A stretch of DNA of 64,000 nt from Luteolibacter algae (GTDB taxonomy: Bacteria > Verrucomicrobiota > Verrucomicrobiia > Verrucomicrobiales > Akkermansiaceae), in assembly GCF_042683045.1 (NCBI RefSeq), contig NZ_JBHUIT010000002.1, forward strand, positions 1 to 64,000, read 5' to 3'. The notes under the pieces were generated by a model, which was not told where the DNA came from, made no database searches, and saw only the letters and a list, made by a program, of their open reading frames with translations. A program made the position numbers and the translations under genes. Positions 13,607-20,585 of this stretch are shown here, one piece after another; the first letter of the stretch is position 1, and each line of letters opens with the position of its first letter.

Positions 13607-15949
13607 ATGGCCACTTGCATCCACTGCGCAACTCCGTTTTCCGCTTCAGATCAGCTGGAGAAATTCTGCTGTCGCGGCTGCGAATATGTCTACGACCTGA
13701 TTCATGAGGAGGGGCTGGATCGGTTTTATGAGCTCCGCAGCAGCTCAACCATACGTCCTGTTCGCAGCACTCCATTTGAGGCACAAGACCTCGCTTGGCT
13801 GGCGGAACACATCGCCAAAACCGAAGAGAACCACCCCGTCGGGCAGCCGGTGGAGGCAGATTTTTCACTCGAAGGACTTTCATGCGTGGGGTGTGTCTGG
13901 CTGGTGGAAAGCATCTTCCTCAGACATCCCGGCGCGTTGGAGGCATCCGCCCACCCCAGCACGGGCCTACTAAGGTTGCGCTGGTCTGCCGGAGAGATGG
14001 ATCTAGCCGCTTTTGCCAGGGAAATTGCCTCATTCGGCTACACGCTTACCTTACGGAAAGCCGGCATGAGCCGCAGCGAGGCCCGCGAGCTCGGGGCAAG
14101 GCTCGGCCTCTGCGCTGCATTTGCGATGAACGCGATGGTCTTCACGCTTCCCACCTACGTGGGCATGCCGGAGGACTTCGCCTTCGCCGGAATCTTCAAG
14201 CTGGTGACCTTTCTCTCCGCCACGCTCTCAATGTTGGTTGGCGGCTCTTATTTTATCAAACGGGCATGGCACGCCGTCCTTTCACGGACTCCGCACATCG
14301 ATCTACCCATCGCACTCGGCATACTCCTCGCCTTCGGAGGATCGCTCATCGGGTGGGCTTTCGATCTTGATGGGTTGATGTATTTCGATTTCGTCGCCAC
14401 CTTTATTTTCCTGATGCTGGGCGGTCGCTACCTGCAGCTCGCAGCAGTCGAAAAAAACCGGAATCGCCTGCAACGCCGCCGCCCCCTGCCAGAGCATTTC
14501 TCTTCCCCGGACCGGGCGGAACCTATTTCGATTTCGGAGCTTAACCTTGGAATCCGTTTCAAGCTTCAGCCCGGCCAATCGGTCCCTGTCGCAGCCACCC
14601 TTGATTCGTCCGCTGCGGACTTTTCCCTCGAATGGATTAACGGGGAAGCGGAATCCCAAACTTTTCATGCCGGCCGCACACTTCCCGCCGGAGCCATCTA
14701 CCTAGGGAAAGACTCCATCACCCTCACAGCCGGAGAAACCTGGGAAAACTCCCTTCTGGCCCGCCTCACCGGCTCTGACCGGACTGCCGCACGCATACCC
14801 GCGCTTGAGAAGATTCTTAGAATCTATCTCCTCGTTATCATTCTGGTGGGCTGCGCCGGATTTGGTGTCTGGCTGGCCACAGGAACCGCAGCCGAGGCCT
14901 TGCAGGTGATGATTTCCGTATTTGTGGTCTCATGCCCCTGCGCATTGGGAGTCGCTTTGCCCCTGGCCGATGAGCTCGCCAGCTCCCGCATGGAACGCGC
15001 GGGGGTTTTCATCCGGGAAGCTCAGATCTGGCCAAGGCTCTGTACAATCAGGTCTATCATCTTCGATAAAACAGGCACCCTCACCCTCGAACGCCCGGTT
15101 TTGAAAAATCCCGAAGCTTTGACGGCTCTGGACGATTCCGGACGCCTGGCACTCGCCCGCCTTACTTTCGGCTCCCTGCATCCCGTTTCCCGCAGCCTTC
15201 TAGAGGCATTGGGAAAAAAAGGGCAGGAATTACTTCGTTCCGCACCGGGCGCAACCGTCGAGGACGTTCCCGGGCTGGGAAGATTTTTCGAGAACGATAC
15301 CGGCAAGTGGTCCCTTGGACGCCCCGGCTGGGCAGCTGGCAAACCGCAGACACTTTCGCCCCACGATGCGGAATTGTCGCATAACGGGGAACCGATCGCG
15401 CTTTTCAACTTCAGCGAAATGCTGCGTCCGGACTCCACCCAAGCACTCCGGAATCTCAAAGCCAGCGGACACCGCCTGATTATTTTATCCGGAGATAACA
15501 AGGAAAAGGTCGCCGCCGTGGCTGACTCCCTGGGTATCTCCAGGGACGATGCCCATGCTTCGCTTTTCCCGGAGCAGAAAGAGGAAATCGTCCGCAGGCT
15601 GGACCGACAGGATACCCTCTATCTAGGCGATGGAGCAAACGATTCACTCGCGTTCAATGCTGCCTACGTGACAGGCACACCGGTGGTCGATCGCAGTCTT
15701 CTCGAATCAAAATCCGATTTCTTTTTTCTCGGGCAAAGTCTGCAATTCCTCCCCGCTATGCTCTCTCTCGCCCGGCGCCGGAAGCAGACCGTGAGAATCG
15801 CCTTCAGCTTTGCCCTGATCTATAATGCTGCTGCAATTACCACAGCCTTGTTGGGTCATATGAACCCGCTCCTTGCAGCGATCATCATGCCGTTGAGCTC
15901 CGCCATCTCCCTTGCAATCGTTGCCCGTGGTCTCAGAGGCAAAGGCTGA
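13607..15949 (+). CDS. ccoI: Copper-translocating P-type ATPase CcoI/FixI
   Basis: 780 residues. It opens with the Cys-rich CIHCATPF...FCCRGCEYVYDLIHE domain typical of FixI/CcoI, then an HMA domain with GLSCVGCVWLVES, and eight membrane helices. The copper-site motif is SCPCALGVALPLA (about 443-455), the phosphorylation site DKTGTLTLE (about 488-496), and the hinge GDGANDSLAF (about 675). FixI-type ATPases export Cu(I) to the periplasm for CuB insertion into cbb3 oxidase. It ends the ccoG-led operon. No ccoNOP genes and no small ccoS gene follow in the window. Confidence 0.92.
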   Translation: MATCIHCATPFSASDQLEKFCCRGCEYVYDLIHEEGLDRFYELRSSSTIRPVRSTPFEAQDLAWLAEHIAKTEENHPVGQPVEADFSLEGLSCVGCVWLVESIFLRHPGALEASAHPSTGLLRLRWSAGEMDLAAFAREIASFGYTLTLRKAGMSRSEARELGARLGLCAAFAMNAMVFTLPTYVGMPEDFAFAGIFKLVTFLSATLSMLVGGSYFIKRAWHAVLSRTPHIDLPIALGILLAFGGSLIGWAFDLDGLMYFDFVATFIFLMLGGRYLQLAAVEKNRNRLQRRRPLPEHFSSPDRAEPISISELNLGIRFKLQPGQSVPVAATLDSSAADFSLEWINGEAESQTFHAGRTLPAGAIYLGKDSITLTAGETWENSLLARLTGSDRTAARIPALEKILRIYLLVIILVGCAGFGVWLATGTAAEALQVMISVFVVSCPCALGVALPLADELASSRMERAGVFIREAQIWPRLCTIRSIIFDKTGTLTLERPVLKNPEALTALDDSGRLALARLTFGSLHPVSRSLLEALGKKGQELLRSAPGATVEDVPGLGRFFENDTGKWSLGRPGWAAGKPQTLSPHDAELSHNGEPIALFNFSEMLRPDSTQALRNLKASGHRLIILSGDNKEKVAAVADSLGISRDDAHASLFPEQKEEIVRRLDRQDTLYLGDGANDSLAFNAAYVTGTPVVDRSLLESKSDFFFLGQSLQFLPAMLSLARRRKQTVRIAFSFALIYNAAAITTALLGHMNPLLAAIIMPLSSAISLAIVARGLRGKG

Positions 15950-15964
15950 TCGTTCATGCCCCTT

Positions 15965-16005
15965 AAAAAAACGGCTCTCACCCGTGCGAAGCGGGAGAGA
16001 GCCGT
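15965..16005 (-). terminator. Terminator of the PEP-CTERM gene
   Basis: Nine-bp stem ACGGCTCTC (15971-15979)/GAGAGCCGT (15997-16005). On the minus strand it runs into a T-tract encoded by the As at 15965-15970. It may also end ccoI transcription. Confidence 0.8.
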
Positions 16006-16041
16006 GAAAGCAGATACAAATTTTACGTTGAAACCGCACCT

Positions 16042-16800
16042 TTAGCGGCGACGGCGGCGGATCAAACCCAGAGCTCCCAGAGCTGAAAGAACTGCCACGG
16101 AAGGCTCGGGAACATTGATTGCCACGTTGTCCAGGATTCCACCGGAGACTACCTCGGAGCCATCAACGCCGGCGTTGAATTTGACCGCGATGTAGTCGAA
16201 GTCCTCCATGTTCACCCCGCCAAGATTGAGATCGATCGCAGCCGTGCCCAGAACTCCCGCTGTGCCGGTGAAGGTTCCGAAAGCGGTAGCGGAGGTGTTG
16301 CTTCCCGAACTGCCATCCAGGAGGTTGGTCCATGTTGCCAGGCCGCCCAGATTTCCAGGCTTATAGTCGCGGCCGTTGATGGCATTGAAAAACTTGTCCG
16401 CCGCGTCCGGAGTCGCTCCCTCGTTGATCTTGAATCCAAGGATCTGATAGGTGACACTCAAGGAATCCCCAACTGCGGAATCCGGTGCAGTCCAGTCAAA
16501 AGATAGCTGGAAATTGTCAGTTCCCGTCTGGCCCGCGATCGGAGAGAATGCGGATGCCACACCCCGCCCATAATTCGAGCCAACAGTCGCTTGCTCATTC
16601 GAAAAGGTCTGGGTTGTGGAGCTCCCAGAACCCCACGTGAAATTTTTCGCTTCCCAACCTTGGTTCGCTGAGCTGAAAGCCAAACTGTTTCCGTTAGCAA
16701 AGCGGGCGTCTCCTGAGAAATCTCCGAAGGCGATCAAGGCAGCTTGGGAGCTTGCCGTAAATGCGGTTGTCGCGGCCAGCGTGATGAGTAGTCGTTTCAT
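16042..16800 (-). CDS. PEP-CTERM sorting-domain protein
   Basis: 252 residues. Signal peptide MKRLLITLAATTAFTASSQA; a beta-rich middle (FQLSFDWTAPDSAVGDSLSVTYQI) that looks like a jelly-roll/lectin-type fold; and the C-terminal sorting signal NVPEPSVAVLSALGALGLIRRRRR, with the VPEP motif, a hydrophobic stretch and an Arg cluster. Such proteins are cut and processed by exosortase for display in the outer envelope or exopolysaccharide matrix. The gene stands alone and is divergent from an AraC/PocR regulator 249 bp away. Confidence 0.88.
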   Translation of the reverse strand: MKRLLITLAATTAFTASSQAALIAFGDFSGDARFANGNSLAFSSANQGWEAKNFTWGSGSSTTQTFSNEQATVGSNYGRGVASAFSPIAGQTGTDNFQLSFDWTAPDSAVGDSLSVTYQILGFKINEGATPDAADKFFNAINGRDYKPGNLGGLATWTNLLDGSSGSNTSATAFGTFTGTAGVLGTAAIDLNLGGVNMEDFDYIAVKFNAGVDGSEVVSGGILDNVAINVPEPSVAVLSALGALGLIRRRRR

Positions 16801-16909
16801 AGAAAAATAAATATGGTTTTACGACCGATCTCCTCCCGGCGAATCCTGAAAAGGAGGATATATCGGTATCTTCTATCCCAACCCCTACGCCGATTGCCGT
16901 CTACCTATG

Positions 16910-16937
16910 ATCCCGCATAAAATATAATACATCCCGC
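16910..16937. promoter_or_regulatory. Direct repeats ATCCCGC at 21-bp spacing, candidate AraC-type site
   Basis: ATCCCGC occurs at 16910-16916 and again at 16931-16937, exactly 21 bp apart (two helical turns), midway between the divergent PEP-CTERM and AraC-family genes. AraC-family dimers typically bind direct repeats at this spacing. An AT-rich stretch between the repeats could be a -10 region. Confidence 0.45.
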
Positions 16938-17048
16938 GTTTTTATAAACAAATCGGTAAAAATTAGCCGATTCCAAAACAGTCGGAAGTTGCTAGGCGGA
17001 TGAAAGCTGTCTACGTTCTGCTCTGAACGCCCAAACCACATCAGAGAA

Positions 17049-17978
17049 ATGACAAGCGACCCGGATCACTTCAATCATGCACTTCAGGAAAAGGTGCTGA
17101 AGTCCGAGCTTTTTACCACCTACCAGAACGCTTTCCGCTGCGCCACAGGGTTGCCGCTGAGATTTGTCCATGCGGATGCGGATATTTCCTATCTTTGTGA
17201 ACAAGCGGAAAATAGCAGTTCATTTTGTGACAAACTCAACCTATGCGAGAGTGCCTGCAAAGCCTGTATGGAGGTGAATCGCAGACTCAACGAGGACGCT
17301 AAGATAAACGGTCCGACAACCTGTCATTGCTTTTCCGGCATGACTTCCACTGCGGTCCCGGTGATGTGTGGTGGAGCGATTATAGGGATGTTGCGCACCG
17401 GACAGGTTTTCCACAAAACTCCTGATGAGCAGACCTTCTCCGCCGTTGCGAAGACTTTATCGAGGCAAGGGCTCAAGCCAGAAGATGTGAAAGCGCTTCA
17501 CGATGCCTGGTTCAAGACGCAGGTGATAGATCCCGAGCGATATCAGGCGATGGTCAATTTACTTGTCACCTTTGGAAAACAATTGAGCAGCTATGCGGAA
17601 AAGTTGGCGCTCATCAGCGATGGAAGTGAGCCTGCCGCTGTGGCACGGGCGCGGAAGTTTATCGAGAACACGCTGGCAGATCCCCTGCCGCTTTCACTTG
17701 TCGCCAAACACGCCGGACTCAGCGAGTCCCATTTCTGCCGGGTCTTCAAGGAATCCACCGGGCTTACTCTGACAGACTACGTGAATCGCAGGCGGATTGA
17801 ATGGGCAAAGAAAGAACTCCTGAAGCCGGAAGCCCGCGTCTCTGAAATAGCGTTCCATATTGGTTATCAGTCGCTCTCTCAGTTCAATCGAAGTTTCGCC
17901 AGGTTCACTGGAAATTCTCCGACGAACTTCCGCCGTGAAGAACTGGCGAAGGCGACCTCCTTGTCTGCGGGCGGTTGA
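17049..17978 (+). CDS. AraC-family regulator with PocR sensory domain
   Basis: 309 residues. The N-terminal PocR domain (about 8-190) contains the cysteine set FCDKLNLCESACKACMEVNRR and CHCFSGM, known from PocR of the propanediol/cobalamin regulon and thought to bind small molecules or a metal. The C-terminal pair of HTH motifs (about 200-300) has LSLVAKHAGLSESHFCRVFKESTG and VSEIAFHIGYQSLSQFNRSFARFTGNSP, classic AraC/XylS. It is divergent from the PEP-CTERM gene, which it may control. The inducer is unknown. Confidence 0.88.
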   Translation: MTSDPDHFNHALQEKVLKSELFTTYQNAFRCATGLPLRFVHADADISYLCEQAENSSSFCDKLNLCESACKACMEVNRRLNEDAKINGPTTCHCFSGMTSTAVPVMCGGAIIGMLRTGQVFHKTPDEQTFSAVAKTLSRQGLKPEDVKALHDAWFKTQVIDPERYQAMVNLLVTFGKQLSSYAEKLALISDGSEPAAVARARKFIENTLADPLPLSLVAKHAGLSESHFCRVFKESTGLTLTDYVNRRRIEWAKKELLKPEARVSEIAFHIGYQSLSQFNRSFARFTGNSPTNFRREELAKATSLSAGG

Positions 17979-17984
17979 TTTTTA

Positions 17985-18158
17985 CTAAAGAACAACCATC
18001 AAAGCATGGATGACACCCGGGAGCCACATGATGATGGTGAGGATGATATTTAAAACGAAGCTTTTCCCAAAGCCGGAATGCAATCCCACCGCAAGCGGAG
18101 GAAAGATAAAAGCGAGAATAACTAGAAGGATTTTGTTCACTGGTGCTGCTTGTGCCAT
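17985..18158 (-). CDS. yqaE: YqaE/Pmp3-family small membrane protein
   Basis: 57 residues with two membrane helices: VNKILLVILAFIFPPLAVGLHSGFG and SFVLNIILTIIMWLPGVIHALMVVL. The sequence FPPLAV and the LPG-IHA turn are the signature of the UPF0057/Pmp3 family, which is linked to membrane potential and stress tolerance. It converges on the AraC-family gene, only 6 bp from its stop. Confidence 0.85.
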   Translation of the reverse strand: MAQAAPVNKILLVILAFIFPPLAVGLHSGFGKSFVLNIILTIIMWLPGVIHALMVVL

Positions 18159-18468
18159 AATATTGATGATTGGTTATGCTCCGTAGCTCTGGGCACGGAG
18201 TCATGGAACGTTTTCGCATTCGACGTGCCGCAGGTGCAAATCCCTGGCAAAAAGGCCCAGAAGCGCCTTTTTCCATGGGCTGAAGAGGATTGACCAACTT
18301 GGGCGCTACAGCACCCCACGATCCATAGAGCGGCAATAGTGCAATCTTCGCTGAATTAAACATTGCACATTGCACGAATCCTCAGTGGAGCGCACATTAC
18401 GGAACCTACAAACTCAACGACTGACGGCAGTGCCAAACAAGGCACGCTGCCTGCAATAAGGATTTTCT
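18159..18468. other. Intergenic region between yqaE and the ABC1 kinase gene
   Basis: About 310 bp. It holds a loose hairpin AAAAAGGC...GCGCCTTTTT around 18249-18272 and a short direct repeat (TTGCAC copies near 18365-18374). No gene is convincing. The divergent promoters of yqaE and the kinase should lie here. Confidence 0.4.
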
Positions 18469-20109
18469 ATGAAAATTGGTCCAACTCACTTGAAGCGCTA
18501 CAAGGATGTCGCAATGTTGTTTCTCAAACACGGCAACTCCGAACTGGCAAAACAAGGAGACTTTGCGTCCAGCACAGATATCGAAGAAACCCAAGGAAAA
18601 GCCTCGGCAGAAGACCTCGCAAACGACCTTGAGAAACTGGGGCCGACATTTGTGAAGATCGGACAGTTGCTCTCCACCCGGAGCGACTTGATTTCCCCCG
18701 TTTACATGGATGCGCTCAGTCGCCTGCAGGACGATGTGGAGCCTGTGCCTTATGAAGCGATCGAAAAGGTGGTTCAGGAGCAACTGGGAGTGAGAATTTC
18801 GAAGGCCTTCGAATTTTTTGACAAACAACCAATAGGCGCGGCGTCTCTTGGGCAAGTTCACCGGGCAAGGCTGCGCGGAGGACGCGAGGTAGCGGTAAAG
18901 ATTCAGCGTCCCGCCATCCGCCAAGAAATCATTACCGACCTGGAAAGCCTTCAGGAAATCGCCGACTTTCTGGATGACAACACAGATTTTGGGAAGCGTT
19001 ATGAAGTTGGCCGGATACTTGCGGAATTCCGGACCAGTTTGATGCGCGAGCTGGATTACCAGAAAGAAGCCAGACATCTGAAGGAACTCAAAGAAAACCT
19101 CCGCGAATTCAAAAAATTGGCCATTCCGGAGGTGATTGATGATTACAGCACCTCAATGGTTCTGACTATGGATTATCTAGCCGGCAGCAAAGTGACTTCC
19201 CTTTCAGGCACGGTGTTAGCGGACCTGGATGGTGAGGTGCTCGCGGACGAGCTTTTCCGCGCCTATCTGCAGCAAATCCTGGTGGATGGCTTCTTCCATG
19301 CGGATCCGCATCCCGGGAATTTGCTACTTACTCCGGATCACAGAATCGCCATTCTGGATCTGGGCATGATCGGACGATTGAACCAGCGCCTCCGCGATCA
19401 GTTGGTTCACCTGCTCGCAGGAATAAGCCATGGGGATGGGATACAAACCGCAGAAGCCGCCATCCGCATCGGGGAACCTCGTGCCGAAGGGATTGACCGA
19501 GCTGGTTTCATAAACCGAATCGAAGATCTCGTCGGGGAGTCCCACAAGAGCGATCTCGCGGGTCTGCAGATTGGCAGTATCGTGCTGCTGGTCATGAGTG
19601 CGTGCGCCGATTCCGGCATCCGCATCCCCGCGGAAATCAATCTGCTCGGGAAAACCCTGATGAATCTGGACCGGGTGGGGATCGCTCTTTCACCTAGATT
19701 TGATCCCGCCTCCGCGATCCGCAGAAATCTCGAAACCATCTCCGCCTCACGGGTGAAAGATTCATTTTCGATCGCATCGCTGATGGGGGCAATGACGGAA
19801 ACAAAGGATTTCCTGGGTGCCCTCCCCAGACGGATGAACGAAATCCTGGAACTGGTGGCGACAAACAAACTTCGGGTAAAAGTGGATTCGATCGATGAAC
19901 ACAAACTGATGCTCGGTCTGCAGAAAGTGGCGAACCGTATCACGATCGGTCTGATCCTATCATCCTTCGTGCTAGCGTCATCCATGCTCGCGCGCGTGGG
20001 AACCAGTTTCCGTATTTGGGGCTATCCGGGGCTTGCCATGATCTTTTTCCTCATCGCGGTCATCGGCTCCTTCATCCTGATCGCGAGTATTTTGATCAAA
20101 GATGAATAA
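18469..20109 (+). CDS. ABC1/UbiB-type atypical protein kinase
   Basis: 546 residues. The family motif GPTFVKIGQLLSTRSDLI (KxGQ, about 62-79) is followed by PIGAASLGQVHRARL (A-rich loop replacing the Gly-rich loop), the catalytic Lys in VAVKIQRP, HADPHPGNLLL (catalytic loop) and ILDLGMIGRL (DFG equivalent). Two helices near the C-terminus (LILSSFVLASSMLARVG and AMIFFLIAVIGSFILIASIL) anchor it in the membrane. UbiB proteins support ubiquinone or other isoprenoid lipid metabolism. No ubi genes adjoin it, so the lipid partner is unknown. Confidence 0.88.
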   Translation: MKIGPTHLKRYKDVAMLFLKHGNSELAKQGDFASSTDIEETQGKASAEDLANDLEKLGPTFVKIGQLLSTRSDLISPVYMDALSRLQDDVEPVPYEAIEKVVQEQLGVRISKAFEFFDKQPIGAASLGQVHRARLRGGREVAVKIQRPAIRQEIITDLESLQEIADFLDDNTDFGKRYEVGRILAEFRTSLMRELDYQKEARHLKELKENLREFKKLAIPEVIDDYSTSMVLTMDYLAGSKVTSLSGTVLADLDGEVLADELFRAYLQQILVDGFFHADPHPGNLLLTPDHRIAILDLGMIGRLNQRLRDQLVHLLAGISHGDGIQTAEAAIRIGEPRAEGIDRAGFINRIEDLVGESHKSDLAGLQIGSIVLLVMSACADSGIRIPAEINLLGKTLMNLDRVGIALSPRFDPASAIRRNLETISASRVKDSFSIASLMGAMTETKDFLGALPRRMNEILELVATNKLRVKVDSIDEHKLMLGLQKVANRITIGLILSSFVLASSMLARVGTSFRIWGYPGLAMIFFLIAVIGSFILIASILIKDE

Positions 20110-20230
20110 AAATCAGAAAACCTGGCACGGCCTGTGCTTAATTATGATCGGCGGTCCGACTGAGACGCCCTGGGTTATTGGGTTTTCCCTGGGGATGATC
20201 GGTCGGGCCGCCTTTAATTTCTTCCGATAA
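20102..20230 (+). CDS. Short overlapping membrane-type ORF (tentative)
   Basis: 42 residues, ATG 20102 overlapping the last eight bases of the kinase gene in another frame, an arrangement that favours translational coupling. Sequence HGLCLIMIGGPTETPWVIGFSLGMIGRAAFNFFR is moderately hydrophobic and could span the membrane. It is followed 45 bp later by another small membrane protein gene. No family is recognised. Confidence 0.4.
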   Translation: MNKNQKTWHGLCLIMIGGPTETPWVIGFSLGMIGRAAFNFFR

Positions 20231-20275
20231 ATAGACGGATGCACATTCCAAATTCCGTATTATACTGGACTGAGA

Positions 20276-20584
20276 ATGACCGAGACAGAGCCAACCATCG
20301 AAGCGGAAGTCGTCGAAATAGACGGGATCGCCGTAGACCCACGTGCAGCAGCGGATCATACCAGGCAGGAGTGGAAGGATTGGCGGAAATGGCAGGGAAA
20401 AGTAAGACAGCTGGACGCGAGATGGATGCCGTTATGGATCGTCCTTGGCTTTATCCTTCTCGTGTTGGTGGTAGCCATAGGGATGTGCGCCGCAGTCCTG
20501 TGGCTAGGCTATAAATTCGTGAAGAACATACTCGGCGGAATAGCCTCAGTATTTATTCCAAGCCATGAACTCCAACGGCGCTGA
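20276..20584 (+). CDS. Hypothetical single-span membrane protein
   Basis: 102 residues. An acidic N-terminal part (TETEPTIEAEVVEIDG), an amphipathic region with many Trp (EWKDWRKWQGKVRQLDARW) and one long membrane helix (IVLGFILLVLVVAIGMCAAVLWLGYKFV, about 55-82), ending in a short basic tail. No family is recognised. It converges on the metal ATPase gene with the stop codons 1-2 bp apart and has no terminator between them. Confidence 0.6.
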   Translation: MTETEPTIEAEVVEIDGIAVDPRAAADHTRQEWKDWRKWQGKVRQLDARWMPLWIVLGFILLVLVVAIGMCAAVLWLGYKFVKNILGGIASVFIPSHELQRR

Positions 20585-20585
20585 T

